Shown: positions 46,065 to 56,030, numbered from the stretch's first letter. The stretch is DNA of 64,000 bases from Geopsychrobacter electrodiphilus DSM 16401 (GCF_000384395.1 NZ_ARWE01000001.1:1426001-1490000), one strand, 5' to 3'. Notes: generated from the sequence alone by a model not told the origin. Numbers and translations: made by a program.

Positions 46065-46457
46065 TTATTTACGATATATACGCAGATTTCCTGTGGCCAA
46101 TTTTTTCTCAAAAGCTTTGATCAGCCAACTTTTCAAGAAAACCCGACTGAAAGGTGCAAGGAGAAAAAAACCAGCCAAATCAGTGCAAAATCCCGGTGTT
46201 AAAAGGAGTAACCCCCCGACAAGGACCATGGCTCCGTCAATCAACTCTTCAGTGGGCATGCGACCGGCGGCCATTTCCTGCTGTATCCTCTTCACTAAGA
46301 CTATTCCCTGACTTCTGGCTAAATGAGCACCTGCAACTCCAGTTGCGAGGACCATGAAAATTGTTGGGGCGATGCCGATGGTATTTCCTACAGCGAGAAG
46401 AACGTAAATCTCTAGAATCGGGACTAAAATAAACAGGCTAAGAAATATTATAAACAT
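46065..46457 (-). CDS. fxsA: FxsA family membrane protein
   Basis: A 130-residue small membrane protein with three hydrophobic segments (about 1-24, 26-46 and 75-100). The N-terminal FILVPILEIYVLLAVG and the LLLTPGFCTDLAGFFLL segment match FxsA, a protein that reduces phage T7 exclusion by F plasmids in E. coli, with no clear normal role. GAGG lies before the ATG. Convergent with murJ. Confidence 0.85.
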   Translation of the reverse strand: MFIIFLSLFILVPILEIYVLLAVGNTIGIAPTIFMVLATGVAGAHLARSQGIVLVKRIQQEMAAGRMPTEELIDGAMVLVGGLLLLTPGFCTDLAGFFLLAPFSRVFLKSWLIKAFEKKLATGNLRIYRK

Positions 46458-46734
46458 GGAGAATCCTCTATATAGGGGGGGAATTAAAATTTACATAGGT
46501 GGTATCTGGTAATTCATTCTAGATGGGTTTACTTTCTGTAAGTAGTTGAAAATAAAAGAGAAAAAAAGTGATTAAAATTTATGCAAGATGCTGAGGTTGC
46601 CGTTTCTCCCTGTGCCCTGGAGATTATTCACAGTCCTGTCAACAGGTTTTGCACAGATGATGTTGAAAAACAAGAAACCCCCTTGAAAGATCTACATTTT
46701 TTTGTTTCCAATGTTTTTCGGCAAATAATACATA

Positions 46735-47400
46735 TCATTGTTGTCCATTCTGGTCTGCTTTCAGAGCGAGATTCAGAACATAGCGCCGCAGCGCTAAATC
46801 TGTGTCGATGTTCTGTTGCTGGGCTTGTTTGACGAGTTTAAAAATTGCGGCAGAGATGCTCTCTGGGCTCTGTTGAATATTTTGCTGTTCATCAACCCTG
46901 GGGGGTAAGGTTGATTTATTATGACCTGAATTTTTTTGTTGTTGGCGACACCATTTGTCAGCGAGTTTTAATGCCGGAAGATTTAGGGGTTGACGTGCCC
47001 CGAAAGTTGTTGCTTGCCCTTTTGCTTTTAGTTCAAGTTGCTTGATCTGCTCCCAGTCAGGGTATTCTTCATCTGTGTCCGTTAAGGCGAAGATGTGAGG
47101 ATGACGACGTTTCAGCTTTTGGTCAATCGACTCGGCAATGGCGCCGATTCCGAAGAGCCCTCTTTCGGAGTAGATCTGTGCCTGGAAAATGACTTGTAGA
47201 AGAAGATCTCCTAATTCAGCAAGGATTTCAGCGGGGTCGCCTTTTTCTATCGCGTCCACAAGCTCATAGGCTTCTTCCAGAATATAGGGTCGCAGGCTTT
47301 CGGGGGTTTGGTTGCGATCCCAGTCGCAGCCATCTGCCGAACGTAGATGTCGCATCGTCTTTACCAGGGAGGCCATCTGATCCATCTCTTGGGCATTCAT
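46735..47400 (-). CDS. mazG: MazG-family nucleoside triphosphate pyrophosphohydrolase
   Basis: A 221-residue protein with one clear MazG domain: CDWDRNQTPESLRPYILEEAYELVDAI and EILAELGDLLLQVIFQAQ contain the EExxE...ExxD magnesium site. E. coli MazG (~263 residues) has a second MazG domain; here the C-terminal third (KNSGHNKSTLPPRVDEQQNIQQ onward) is divergent and glutamine-rich, so only the first domain is likely active. It hydrolyses NTPs to NMPs, possibly housecleaning or ppGpp-related. It is divergent from the fab cluster. The 277 bp between it and fxsA holds nothing I can call. Confidence 0.85.
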   Translation of the reverse strand: MNAQEMDQMASLVKTMRHLRSADGCDWDRNQTPESLRPYILEEAYELVDAIEKGDPAEILAELGDLLLQVIFQAQIYSERGLFGIGAIAESIDQKLKRRHPHIFALTDTDEEYPDWEQIKQLELKAKGQATTFGARQPLNLPALKLADKWCRQQQKNSGHNKSTLPPRVDEQQNIQQSPESISAAIFKLVKQAQQQNIDTDLALRRYVLNLALKADQNGQQ

Positions 47401-47559
47401 TCTTTTTAGACCCTTACGGATTGTTGTGAATTTCTGTGATGAAGTTTACTTGCCCCTGTTATTCTGTCATGTTTTAGAGGCCGAGCAAATTGAAAATAAA
47501 GTCTTGCAAAGCCCTGAACGATGGGCTATCTAATGTCGCCCGTTTTTACTGGAATTTCC

Positions 47560-47587
47560 TTGACATGATTCGGCGCTCTTATATAGT
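47560..47587 (+). promoter_or_regulatory. strong sigma70-type promoter of the yceD-rpmF-plsX-fab unit
   Basis: Perfect TTGACA (47560-47565), 16-base spacer and TATAGT (47582-47587). A start near 47594 would lie downstream of the GTG at 47588, which argues that yceD starts at 47615. Confidence 0.7.
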
Positions 47588-47614
47588 GTGTCGCTTTGCC
47601 TTGGGGATAGGTTG

Positions 47615-48160
47615 TTGCGTCTGTTTATAGATAAAATTACAGATATTGGCAGGCCATACACCCAAGTATTGTCCGCTGACGAAATGAATCAACAAATTGG
47701 GACTGGTCGTGAGAACTTCTTGTCTCTCTTTGTCGGCGATACTTATATCAGCTATAGGCTCTCTCGCAGCGAAGACAATCTTCTGCTTGATGGTGAAATT
47801 ACAGGCAAATTCGCAGTGCAGTGTAGTCGTTGTCTGGCCGATATCTCAACTGACTTGTGCGAGACGTTTTCAATGGCGCTGTTTCTTGTGTCTGATGAAG
47901 GCTTGACTGCTGAAGAGTTGGAGCTGGATGAAGAGTTGATCAATAGTATTCCTGTTAATGGTGGCGAGGTCGATCTCACCCCTGTTTTGACCGAGCAGGT
48001 ATTACTTAGTCTTCCAACTCATCCGCTTTGTGATGTCTCATGTGCAGGGCTCTGCCCCTACTGTGGCGTCGATCGCAATAGGACATCCTGTACGTGTGAA
48101 CCGAAACCTTTTAACAATCGTTTCGGAAAGCTTGTTAATATCAAAGTTGGTCGGTCTTAG
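47615..48160 (+). CDS. yceD: YceD/DUF177 family protein
   Basis: A 181-residue protein usually found immediately before rpmF and implicated in 23S rRNA/50S maturation or L32 handling. It opens MRLFIDKITDIGRPY, has a QCSRCL pair in the middle and a C-terminal cysteine-rich metal site (CDVSCAGLCPYCG, CTC). The start is a TTG at 47615, chosen because the promoter's inferred start lies after the GTG at 47588 and GGGGATAGG precedes it at a suitable distance. Confidence 0.85.
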   Translation: MRLFIDKITDIGRPYTQVLSADEMNQQIGTGRENFLSLFVGDTYISYRLSRSEDNLLLDGEITGKFAVQCSRCLADISTDLCETFSMALFLVSDEGLTAEELELDEELINSIPVNGGEVDLTPVLTEQVLLSLPTHPLCDVSCAGLCPYCGVDRNRTSCTCEPKPFNNRFGKLVNIKVGRS

Positions 48161-48257
48161 CAGTCAATTATGGCCGCTCACCCGAGAGTTCTGTTTCTTT
48201 CGGGGGTAATTTATTAAACAATGATCGGCTCTCGGTCGGTCGCAAGGAGACATCAAG

Positions 48258-48440
48258 ATGGCAGTTCCGAAGAAGAAAACTTCAAAGTCAAAAAAGAATA
48301 TGCGTCGTTCCCACGATTTTATCACCGCTCCCGGGATTTCTACCTGTCCACAGTGCCAGGAGCCGAAACTTCCACATCGTGTATGCGCAAATTGCGGGAC
48401 CTACAAAGGGAAAGAAATCCTCAACAATACAAATATTTGA
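48258..48440 (+). CDS. rpmF: 50S ribosomal protein L32
   Basis: A 60-residue basic protein with the L32 N-terminus [17 protein letters not shown] and a zinc-binding CPQC...CANCG pair, so the zinc-containing form. AAGGAG precedes the ATG. Lies between yceD and plsX as in most bacteria. Confidence 0.97.
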   Translation: MAVPKKKTSKSKKNMRRSHDFITAPGISTCPQCQEPKLPHRVCANCGTYKGKEILNNTNI

Positions 48441-48460
48441 TCTGACAGTGACTTAATATT

Positions 48461-49447
48461 ATGTCTATCAGAGTTGCTGTTGATGCGATGGGTGGGGATT
48501 TTGCTCCGGTGTCTGAAGTGGCTGGAGCTGTTTCTGCCTGTCGGCGTTGGGGTTGCGACGTCGTGTTGGTTGGCGATGAAACACTCGTTCGTGCTGAGTT
48601 GGCCAAGCACCAGACGGAGAATCTAAAAATCTCTATTCATCACGCCAGCCAGGTCGTGGGGATGGAAGATTCTGCCTCGGATGCTGTGCGAAAAAAGAAA
48701 GATTCTTCAATCCGGGTTGCTTTCGATCTGGTGAAAAGCGGAGAGGCTCACGCGGTTGTCAGTACCGGTAATTCTGGAGCAACCATGGCTGCCGGGATGT
48801 TTGTTCTCAAGCGTGTTAAAGGGATAGATCGTCCAGCCATTGGGACCCTTTTACCCAATGTAAAAGGAATGACTTTGGTTCTCGATATGGGAGCTAATGT
48901 TGATTGTAAACCGTTGAACCTTAAGCAGTTCGCCATCATGGGTAGTCTTTATATGCAGCATGTTGCCGGGGTTAAGTCTCCGCGTGTCGGGTTGCTGTCT
49001 AATGGTGAGGAAGAAAAAAAAGGCACTGAACTGACTCGAGGTGCTCATCATCTGCTGGTTGAGACAGATCTCAACTATGTCGGTAATGTTGAAGGTGGCG
49101 ATGTCTTTAACGGTTCAGTTGACGTAGTTGTCTGTGATGGCTTTGTTGGAAATGTATTACTTAAGGTGGCTGAGGGTCTGGCAGTAGCGATGACCAGCAT
49201 GCTACGCTCCGAAATAGAAGGACGTTTTCTATCAAAAATTGGCGCTCTTCTGAGTCGATCCGCCTTTCGCGCTTTCAAAAAAAAGGTTGACCCTTGTGAA
49301 TATGGTGGGGCTCCGTTATTAGGTCTCGACGGGACCGGGGTGGTCTGTCATGGCAAGGCGACACCTTTAGCTATTGCGATTGCTATTCGTCAAGCACAAG
49401 AATTTGCTGGCATTCGAGTTGAAGAGAAACTGGTTCATTTCATCTAA
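48461..49447 (+). CDS. plsX: phosphate acyltransferase PlsX
   Basis: A 328-residue enzyme that makes acyl-phosphate from acyl-ACP for phospholipid synthesis by the PlsX/PlsY route. It has [12 protein letters not shown] at the start, [24 protein letters not shown] and [13 protein letters not shown]. It normally precedes fabH; here a 524 bp gap without a gene separates it from fabD. Confidence 0.95.
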   Translation: MSIRVAVDAMGGDFAPVSEVAGAVSACRRWGCDVVLVGDETLVRAELAKHQTENLKISIHHASQVVGMEDSASDAVRKKKDSSIRVAFDLVKSGEAHAVVSTGNSGATMAAGMFVLKRVKGIDRPAIGTLLPNVKGMTLVLDMGANVDCKPLNLKQFAIMGSLYMQHVAGVKSPRVGLLSNGEEEKKGTELTRGAHHLLVETDLNYVGNVEGGDVFNGSVDVVVCDGFVGNVLLKVAEGLAVAMTSMLRSEIEGRFLSKIGALLSRSAFRAFKKKVDPCEYGGAPLLGLDGTGVVCHGKATPLAIAIAIRQAQEFAGIRVEEKLVHFI

Positions 49448-49971
49448 TGATAAGCCGTCTATTCAAGTGTAGGTAAGGTTAGTGTTTGGTGTTTCTAACT
49501 GTCGCCCATTACAATCAATGTCGAGAGGCATCATCTGGGTCGTCTCTCAGTACAAACCTCTTGCCGAGTATGTAGGGAGGGCAACGATTGTTCTTGATTA
49601 CTCAAAAGGCTGGAGGATAAAGACTATTTAATGGAATGTGTGCTCCCTGGCGGATTTTTCCATTTATGCTCTCGAAGCTAAACAACCAGAGCGCAGTTGA
49701 TCCTTCCTCTTACTCCCGCGTTCAGGCTGACCCGCGTATTATTGATACGATGGCCAAGCGGGTCAAGTGATCTGATGGGCGGGTCTGTATTTAAATTAAT
49801 GTAAACTAGGGTAGCTATTTAGAGTGGAGTCTCTTGCTTTGCGCTGTATGAGAAAAATTGGGGCGGGTCGGAATACTGAGCTTACAAGGTACTTTTCTGT
49901 TTGCGTCTTTAGAGGGAGATTTTCCGAAGCCCCCCTGAATTGTGGATAGGTACAGAAAAGGGATAAAAATA
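49448..49971. other. 524 bp gap at the usual position of fabH
   Basis: No FabH-like sequence can be read in any frame. The region holds inverted arms TGACCCGC (49728-49735) and GCGGGTCA (49758-49765), a third GCGGGTC copy at about 49779, and two short open frames: one from GTG 49481 (47 codons) and one from ATG 49666. It probably includes a promoter for fabD, which I could not fix. No riboswitch consensus was recognised. Confidence 0.6.
49666..49770 (+). CDS. possible 34-residue small protein in the plsX-fabD gap
   Basis: An ATG-initiated frame (an upstream ATG at 49636 would give 44 residues) with protein-like composition: it ends DPRIIDTMAKRVK after a serine/tyrosine segment. A GGAGG lies at 49612-49616, rather far from either ATG. 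I do not recognise a family. It may be a real small protein, the relic of a longer gene, or chance. Confidence 0.2.
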   Translation: MLSKLNNQSAVDPSSYSRVQADPRIIDTMAKRVK

Positions 49972-50895
49972 ATGATTGCGTTTTTATTTCCCGGGCAGGG
50001 ATCACAATACCCTGGGATGGGTCAACAGTTGGTTGATAATTTCCCTGAGGCACGTCGCGTTTTCGATGAAGCGAGCGATGCCCTGGGATTTGATATGGCT
50101 GAGCTCTGTTTTCGCGGTTCGGAAGATGATTTGCGGATGACTGCAAACACCCAGCCGGCTATTTTGACAACCAGTATTGCTGCCTTACGTGTTTTGGAGC
50201 AGGAAACGGGGCTGTCCCCTGCATATGCGGCCGGTCATTCATTGGGCGAATTTTCGGCATTGGTTGCGGTTGGAGCACTCGGCTTTGCTGATGCTGTGCG
50301 GACGGTACGTCAGCGCGGTACCTTTATGCAGGAGGCTGTTCCGGTGGGCGTCGGCGCCATGGCCGCTATAATGGGCGTTGAGCGTGAGATTCTGGAGATA
50401 ATTTGCCAGCAGGCTTCCGCTGACGAGATTGTCTCTCCCGCCAATTTTAACAGCCCTGGCCAGATAGTTATTGCTGGTCATGCCGTTGCGGTGGAGCGGG
50501 CAATTACCTTGGCCAAAGAACAGGGGGCCAAGAGGGCTATGCTCTTGCCTGTCAGTGCGCCATTTCATTCAGCTTTAATGCAACCTGCTGCTAAACGTCT
50601 CGCAGAGGTTTTGATTGCGCTTGAAATTGGTCAGTTTCGTTGTCCGGTTGTTGGTAATGTTGAGGCCCTCATTTACACCGTGCCTGAGCGGGTTAAACCG
50701 CTTCTTGTGCAGCAGGTTTGTGCTCCTGTTCGTTGGGATGAATCTGTGCTTGAGATGGACCGACTCGGCGTTAAGCGTTATGTTGAAATTGGTCCGGGGA
50801 AAGTGCTCTGCGGGTTGGTTAAACGTATTGTTAGGGGGAGCGAAACGGCGCAGGTCGATTCGGTAGATACTTTGGCCCAATTGGTTGACTGCTGA
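49972..50895 (+). CDS. fabD: malonyl-CoA-ACP transacylase
   Basis: A 307-residue enzyme that loads malonyl groups onto ACP. GQGSQ near the N-terminus, nucleophile S90 in AGHSLGEF and the catalytic histidine in SAPFHSALM are present. The ATG at 49972 follows AAAAGGGA; the frame is open to 49942 without family sequence. First gene of the fabD-fabG-acpP-fabF set. Confidence 0.95.
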   Translation: MIAFLFPGQGSQYPGMGQQLVDNFPEARRVFDEASDALGFDMAELCFRGSEDDLRMTANTQPAILTTSIAALRVLEQETGLSPAYAAGHSLGEFSALVAVGALGFADAVRTVRQRGTFMQEAVPVGVGAMAAIMGVEREILEIICQQASADEIVSPANFNSPGQIVIAGHAVAVERAITLAKEQGAKRAMLLPVSAPFHSALMQPAAKRLAEVLIALEIGQFRCPVVGNVEALIYTVPERVKPLLVQQVCAPVRWDESVLEMDRLGVKRYVEIGPGKVLCGLVKRIVRGSETAQVDSVDTLAQLVDC

Positions 50896-50929
50896 CTTGA
50901 TTCAACCTCTGTATGGGGGAGTAAATATT

Positions 50930-51667
50930 ATGTTACAAGGTAAGGTAGCAATAGTCACAGGTGCTTCACGAGGGATAGGACGTTGTACAGCGCTTGAGCT
51001 CGCGCGGGCTGGTGCTGATCTCGTTGTTTGTGCCAGATCGGTTGCTCCACTCCAGACCCTTGTCACCGAAATTGAGGGCTTGGGTCGCAAAGCGCTTGCG
51101 GTGGTCGTTGATGTGGTTAATCCAGAGGATGTCAGTCATTTGATTGATAAGACGCTGAAGACCTTCGGTCGGATCGATATCCTGGTGAATAACGCGGGCA
51201 TCACACGAGATGGTCTACTGTTGCGCATGAAGGATAGTGACTGGGATCAGGTGCTTGACACCAACCTCAAGAGTGCTTTTCTCATGACCCGTGCCGTTGC
51301 TAAAATTATGAGTAAACAACGCTCCGGTCGAATGATTAATATTTCGTCAGTAGTGGGCGAAATGGGCAATCCTGGGCAGGTGAACTATAGTGCCAGTAAG
51401 GCCGGTCTGATCGGCCTCACCAAGTCCGTTGCACGCGAACTTGCGCGGCGTAACGTGACTGTCAATGCGATTACCCCGGGATTCATAGAGACAGATATGA
51501 CGAACGAACTCGGTGAAAAAGCTCGCACCGAGCTTGCTTCACAGATCCCCCTTGGCCGACTAGGTCAGGCGGAAGATATTGCACACGCTGTCATCTATCT
51601 CGCTTCCGATTTTTCCGGGTATATTACCGGTCAGGTTCTTGGCGTGAATGGCGGAATGTACATGTAA
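50930..51667 (+). CDS. fabG: 3-oxoacyl-ACP reductase
   Basis: A 245-residue short-chain dehydrogenase that reduces 3-ketoacyl-ACP with NADPH. It has TGASRGIG, NNAGITRD, the catalytic S in INISSVVGEMGN and Y-x3-K in YSASKAG. The GGGGGAG site supports the ATG at 50930. Follows fabD after 34 bp. Confidence 0.95.
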   Translation: MLQGKVAIVTGASRGIGRCTALELARAGADLVVCARSVAPLQTLVTEIEGLGRKALAVVVDVVNPEDVSHLIDKTLKTFGRIDILVNNAGITRDGLLLRMKDSDWDQVLDTNLKSAFLMTRAVAKIMSKQRSGRMINISSVVGEMGNPGQVNYSASKAGLIGLTKSVARELARRNVTVNAITPGFIETDMTNELGEKARTELASQIPLGRLGQAEDIAHAVIYLASDFSGYITGQVLGVNGGMYM

Positions 51668-51742
51668 CTGACTGACTTCAGTCGCACATAAACCTTGTCT
51701 ATCGGGCCCGTAAACAGGGTCTCAACAACAGGAGGAAACCAA

Positions 51743-51976
51743 ATGGCTTCTATTGAAGAACGTGTAAAACAGATTGTTGCCGAACAACTTGGCGTTGATG
51801 AGGATCAAGTTACGAATGGGGCTTCCTTTATGGATGATCTCGGTGCGGATTCTTTGGATACCGTAGAGTTAGTTATGGCTCTTGAAGAGGAGTTTGATAT
51901 TGAAATCTCCGATGAAGATGCTGAAAAGATTCAAAAAGTACAGGACGCAGTTGACTATATCAGTCAGGCCTCCTGA
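51743..51976 (+). CDS. acpP: acyl carrier protein
   Basis: A 77-residue acidic protein with the phosphopantetheine serine S37 in [12 protein letters not shown]. The ATG at 51743 follows AGGAGG; the open stretch before it is not part of ACP. The gene is followed by a stable hairpin. Confidence 0.97.
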   Translation: MASIEERVKQIVAEQLGVDEDQVTNGASFMDDLGADSLDTVELVMALEEEFDIEISDEDAEKIQKVQDAVDYISQAS

Positions 51977-51984
51977 TTAGTTGA

Positions 51985-52017
51985 AATCGGGGGTAGCGAA
52001 AACCGTTGCCCCCGATT
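51985..52017 (+). other. stable hairpin between acpP and fabF
   Basis: AATCGGGGG (51985-51993) pairs with CCCCCGATT (52009-52017) with a 15-base loop that can pair further. No T-tract follows, so it is more likely a processing or stabilising element than a terminator. Confidence 0.55.
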
Positions 52018-52095
52018 CTGCATACCCGCCATACGTCATACGCTGTGTATGGCAGTATCCAGAGCTTCCATTTAACTACAGGAAAAGAGAGTCGT

Positions 52096-53328
52096 ATGCG
52101 TAGAGTAGTGGTGACCGGTGTCGGGATGGTTACTCCCCTGGGGATCGGTGTAGCAAAAACCTGGGATGCCTTGCTGGCAGGGCGTTCTGGCATCGACAAA
52201 ATTACCCGGTTTGACGCTTCGAATCTGCCGACCCAGATTGCCGGTGAAATCAAAGATTTTGTTGCTGAAGATTTCATTGACAGAAAAGAGGTCAAGAAGA
52301 TGGATCTCTTTATTCAGTATGGCTTGGCTGCCAGTCAAGAAGCCTTTGATGACTCCGGGCTGAAAATAACCGATGAAAACGCCGAACGTGTAGGGGTTAT
52401 CGTTGGGTCAGGTCTTGGCGGTCTACCAACTATTGAAAATTATCATTCGGCCTTACTTGAGCGGGGCTACAAGAAAATTTCCCCCTTCTTTATTCCGATG
52501 CTGATTATAAACCTTGCACCTGGTCAGATTTCGATTCGTTTTGGCGCCAAGGGCCCAAACGCCTCTACTGTTTCTGCCTGTGCCACCGGAACTCATTCGA
52601 TTGGTGATGCCTACCATGTTATCAAGCGTGGCGATGCTGACGCGATGTTTGCTGGAGGGACCGAGTCGACGATTACGGAACTCGGTATTGGTGGTTTCAA
52701 TGTTATGAAGGCCCTTTCGACGCGAAATGACAATCCGCAGGCCGCCAGTCGTCCGTTCGAAAATGGACGTGATGGCTTTGTTATGGCTGAGGGAGCAGGG
52801 ATTGTGATTCTTGAAGAATATGAACAGGCCAAGGCGCGTGGCGCCAAGGTCTATTGCGAAATCATTGGATACGGAGCAAGTTCAGACGCTTTTCACCTTA
52901 CGCAACCGGCTGCGGGGGGTGAAGGTGCGGCACGTTGTATCGCCATGGCCCTTAAAAATGGTGGCATCAAGCCCGAAGAGGTCGACTACATTAACGCTCA
53001 TGGCACCTCGACCCACTTTAATGATCTTTATGAAACTATGGCGATCAAAACAGTCCTGGGCGAGCATGCTCACAAGGTCATGGTCAACTCAACCAAGAGT
53101 ATGCTTGGCCACTCTCTGGGCGCAGCTGGTGGAATGGAAGCGGTTATATCAGCCATGGCTATTGATCGTGGCATTTCTCCGCCAACTATCAATTATGATG
53201 AGGCTGACCCTGAGTGCGATCTTGACTATGTGCCGAACAAGGCGCGCCAGGCTGTGATAAACGTTGCCTTGTCGAATTCATTCGGTTTTGGTGGGACTAA
53301 CGCAACTTTGGCGTTTCGCAAGATCTGA
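52096..53328 (+). CDS. fabF: 3-oxoacyl-ACP synthase II
   Basis: A 410-residue condensing enzyme for chain elongation. Catalytic C162 in [12 protein letters not shown], and histidines in [11 protein letters not shown] and [12 protein letters not shown]. The ATG at 52096 follows CAGGAAAAG; a longer open frame from 52006 overlaps the hairpin and has no FabF sequence. It elongates but does not normally initiate chains, relevant to the missing fabH. Confidence 0.96.
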   Translation: MRRVVVTGVGMVTPLGIGVAKTWDALLAGRSGIDKITRFDASNLPTQIAGEIKDFVAEDFIDRKEVKKMDLFIQYGLAASQEAFDDSGLKITDENAERVGVIVGSGLGGLPTIENYHSALLERGYKKISPFFIPMLIINLAPGQISIRFGAKGPNASTVSACATGTHSIGDAYHVIKRGDADAMFAGGTESTITELGIGGFNVMKALSTRNDNPQAASRPFENGRDGFVMAEGAGIVILEEYEQAKARGAKVYCEIIGYGASSDAFHLTQPAAGGEGAARCIAMALKNGGIKPEEVDYINAHGTSTHFNDLYETMAIKTVLGEHAHKVMVNSTKSMLGHSLGAAGGMEAVISAMAIDRGISPPTINYDEADPECDLDYVPNKARQAVINVALSNSFGFGGTNATLAFRKI

Positions 53329-53336
53329 GGCCGAAA

Positions 53337-53780
53337 ATGATAGCTGTTGGTAGTGATCATGGTGGGTTGGACCTGAAAAATGCGGTTTGCGCTTTACTGA
53401 TAACTCGCGGACTTGCTTTTTCCGATATGGGAACGGTTGATACGAATTCAGTTGATTATCCTGATTTTGGTTTCAGGGTCGCCAGTGCTGTCGCTGGTGG
53501 GGGGTATACTGAAGGTATCCTGATCTGTGGGACCGGTATCGGTATGTCTATTGCGGCGAACAAGGTCAACGGTATTCGCGCTGCGCTGGTTCACGATCCT
53601 TTTACCGCTCAGATGGCGAAACAACATAATAATGCCAATGTGCTGGTTATGGGAGGTCGTGTTTTAACTTGCGAGCAGGGGTGTGAGCTGGTTGAGATCT
53701 GGTTGGATACTCTTTTTGAAGGTGGCCGTCATCAGTCCCGGCTTGAGAAAATCCAACAAATAGAGTTGGATCAAAAGTAA
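53337..53780 (+). CDS. rpiB: ribose 5-phosphate isomerase B
   Basis: A 147-residue isomerase of the pentose phosphate pathway (RpiB/LacAB family) with AVGSDHGGLDLKN, catalytic cysteine in LICGTGIGMSIAANK and RAALVHD. Eight bases after fabF, so co-transcribed. A hairpin follows before glyA. Confidence 0.94.
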   Translation: MIAVGSDHGGLDLKNAVCALLITRGLAFSDMGTVDTNSVDYPDFGFRVASAVAGGGYTEGILICGTGIGMSIAANKVNGIRAALVHDPFTAQMAKQHNNANVLVMGGRVLTCEQGCELVEIWLDTLFEGGRHQSRLEKIQQIELDQK

Positions 53781-53801
53781 ATTTAGTTCTTTAGTGTTTT
53801 G

Positions 53802-53829
53802 CGGGGCGGACTTGTTCGCCCCGTTACTT
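53802..53829 (+). terminator. weak terminator-like hairpin after rpiB
   Basis: CGGGGCG (53802-53808) pairs with CGCCCCG (53817-53823) around an eight-base loop, followed by TTACTTT. The T-tract is broken. Confidence 0.5.
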
Positions 53830-53863
53830 TATAAAATGACCAATAGAGTTCGGAGAAATACGC

Positions 53864-55117
53864 ATGATTGAACAGTCCCTTGCCGAATTTGATCCCGAAA
53901 TTGCCAAAACGATTTTCGAGGAGACAAGCCGCCAGGAATATAACCTTGAGTTTATCGCTTCGGAAAACTTTGTAAGTGAAGCAGTCCTTGAGGCCCAAGG
54001 TTCTGTCTTGACCAACAAATATGCCGAAGGCTATCCAGGCAAACGTTACTATGGCGGCTGCGAAGTGGTCGACATTGCCGAGCAGCTGGCAATTGATCGT
54101 GCGAAAGAACTCTTCGGTGCTGAGCATGTCAATGTTCAGGCACATTCAGGCTCTCAGGCCAATATGGCGGTGTATTTTACCGTTTGTAAGCCAGGAGATA
54201 CGGTGCTGGGGATGAATTTGGCGCATGGTGGACACTTAACCCACGGTTCCCCTGTCAATTTTTCGGGAAAGCTCTTCAATATTGTCGCTTATGGGGTCAA
54301 GAAAGAGACCGGCATGATCGATTATGAAGAGGTTGCGACCCTTGCACGTGAGCATAAGCCGAAGCTGATTGTGGTCGGCGCAAGTGCTTATACCCGCACC
54401 ATAGATTTTGCGGAATTTCGGCGCATCGCTGATGAAGTCGGAGCGGTGGTCATGGTCGATATGGCCCACATCGCCGGACTTGTTGCGGGGGGGCAACACC
54501 CCAATCCGGTGCCCTATGCCGAGTTCGTGACGACGACCACGCACAAAACCTTGCGTGGCCCGCGCGGTGGCATGATCATGTGTACCGACGAGTGGGCCAA
54601 AAAACTTAACAGCAATATTTTTCCTGGGATTCAGGGTGGCCCCCTGATGCATGTTATAGCGGCCAAGGCCGTTGCTTTTAAGGAGGCCCTGAGCCCTGAG
54701 TTTAAGGCCTATTCCGCACAAGTTGTGGCTAACGCCAAGGCTTTAGCCGAGGCACTGGTCGCTAAAGGTTATAAACTGGTTTCAGGCGGTACAGATAACC
54801 ACCTGATGTTACTTGATTTTAGCGGCACCGAGATTACCGGGAAAGTCGCCGAGGAGACGCTTGAAAAAGCTGGGTTGACGGTCAATAAAAACGCGGTGCC
54901 TTTTGATACTCGGTCGCCATTTGTAACGAGCGGAGTACGGATCGGCACCCCAGCCACTACGACACGTGGTCTGAAGGAAGTCGAAATGCGCCAGGTGGCC
55001 GCCTGGATAGATCGTGCGCTTAAGGTGATTGGTGATGAGCAGGCTCTGGCAACAATCCGTGCTGAGGTCAAGGAGCTCTGCCTGCGCTTCCCACTCTACG
55101 CACATCGGTTGATTTAG
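53864..55117 (+). CDS. glyA: serine hydroxymethyltransferase
   Basis: A 417-residue PLP enzyme interconverting serine and glycine with tetrahydrofolate. The PLP lysine lies in [32 protein letters not shown] and [11 protein letters not shown] are also typical. A GGAGA precedes the ATG. It starts a run of closely spaced genes leading to the riboflavin set. Confidence 0.97.
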   Translation: MIEQSLAEFDPEIAKTIFEETSRQEYNLEFIASENFVSEAVLEAQGSVLTNKYAEGYPGKRYYGGCEVVDIAEQLAIDRAKELFGAEHVNVQAHSGSQANMAVYFTVCKPGDTVLGMNLAHGGHLTHGSPVNFSGKLFNIVAYGVKKETGMIDYEEVATLAREHKPKLIVVGASAYTRTIDFAEFRRIADEVGAVVMVDMAHIAGLVAGGQHPNPVPYAEFVTTTTHKTLRGPRGGMIMCTDEWAKKLNSNIFPGIQGGPLMHVIAAKAVAFKEALSPEFKAYSAQVVANAKALAEALVAKGYKLVSGGTDNHLMLLDFSGTEITGKVAEETLEKAGLTVNKNAVPFDTRSPFVTSGVRIGTPATTTRGLKEVEMRQVAAWIDRALKVIGDEQALATIRAEVKELCLRFPLYAHRLI

Positions 55118-55125
55118 GCAGAAGT

Positions 55126-55578
55126 ATGCGTCCGACCTGGGACCAATATTTTATGCAGATCACCACGTTGGTAGCCACTCGCTCGACCTGTCTGCGTCGT
55201 CAGGTCGGGGCGTTGCTGGTCAAGCACAAGAATATTCTGGCGACCGGATATAACGGGGTTCCCAGCGGCATTTGTCACTGTGAGGAGGTTGGTTGTTTGC
55301 GTGAACAACTTAAGGTCCCCTCTGGTGAACGGCATGAGCTGTGTCGTGGTCTGCATGCTGAGCAGAATGCGATCATCCAGGCCGCGCGACATGGAATTAA
55401 TATTGAGGGCTCAACCCTTTACTGTACCGATTCCCCCTGTATTATCTGCACTAAGATGTTGATCAACGCAGGTGTTAAGCAGGTCATCTTTGGACGTGGC
55501 TATCCCGATATCCTTTCGAAAGAGATGCTCGGTGAGGCAGGTATCGAAACGGTTCAGTTTGAGGGAGCCGCCGAGTGA
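55126..55578 (+). CDS. comEB: deoxycytidylate (dCMP) deaminase, ComEB-like
   Basis: A 150-residue zinc deaminase with [11 protein letters not shown] and [16 protein letters not shown] zinc ligands, plus the [11 protein letters not shown] and [11 protein letters not shown] segments of the ComEB/dCMP deaminase group. It makes dUMP for thymidylate synthesis. It starts 8 bp after glyA and overlaps nrdR by 4 bp. Confidence 0.92.
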   Translation: MRPTWDQYFMQITTLVATRSTCLRRQVGALLVKHKNILATGYNGVPSGICHCEEVGCLREQLKVPSGERHELCRGLHAEQNAIIQAARHGINIEGSTLYCTDSPCIICTKMLINAGVKQVIFGRGYPDILSKEMLGEAGIETVQFEGAAE

Positions 55579-56030
55579 ACTGCCCCTTTTGTACTCATGG
55601 TGATACGCGTGTCGTCGATTCTCGACTCGGCAAAGAGGGGAATAATGTTCGTCGTCGACGCGAATGTCCGGAATGCGAGCGGCGCTTTACGACATATGAA
55701 CGTGTCGAGGAGATGCTCCCTCTGGTCATCAAAAAAGATGGCCGACGCGAGGCCTTCGATCGTGCAAAAATTATTTCGGGGATGCAACGGGCTTGTGAAA
55801 AGCGGCCTGTTTCGATAGAGCAGATTGAGTTGATGGTAGATCGTCTCGAACGCTATTTTCAAGAGAGCGGTGAAAAAGAGATCAGGGCCAGTGTCGTCGG
55901 TGAAGAGGTCATGACGGCGCTTCAGCAGGTTGATGAAGTTGCTTATGTGCGTTTCGCCTCGGTTTATCGTCAGTTTAAAGACATAAATGAATTCATGCAT
56001 GAACTGAAGGACCTGCTTGCCAAGCCCTGA
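55575..56030 (+). CDS. nrdR: transcriptional repressor NrdR
   Basis: A 151-residue regulator of ribonucleotide reductase genes. Zinc ribbon cysteines C3, C6, C31 and C34, then an ATP-cone domain ([17 protein letters not shown]). The GTG start overlaps the comEB stop (GTGA). A terminator-like hairpin follows. No ribonucleotide reductase gene is in the window, so targets lie elsewhere. Confidence 0.96.
   Translation: MNCPFCTHGDTRVVDSRLGKEGNNVRRRRECPECERRFTTYERVEEMLPLVIKKDGRREAFDRAKIISGMQRACEKRPVSIEQIELMVDRLERYFQESGEKEIRASVVGEEVMTALQQVDEVAYVRFASVYRQFKDINEFMHELKDLLAKP

Noticed and set aside
46624-46632. TTATTCACA, a DnaA-box-like nonamer between mazG and fxsA
   Set aside because: It is a single copy with no cluster of boxes, no AT-rich unwinding region and no dnaA/dnaN nearby, so it does not support an origin.
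46581-46832. 83-codon plus-strand frame between fxsA and mazG
   Set aside because: It runs into mazG antisense, has no clear binding site and no recognisable domain.
49540-49620. Resemblance to a c-di-GMP (GEMM) riboswitch in the plsX-fabD gap (ACAAACC and GGGAGGGCAA strings)
   Set aside because: The conserved tetraloop-receptor arrangement and GGGACGCAAAGCC core are absent, and the strings do not pair correctly.
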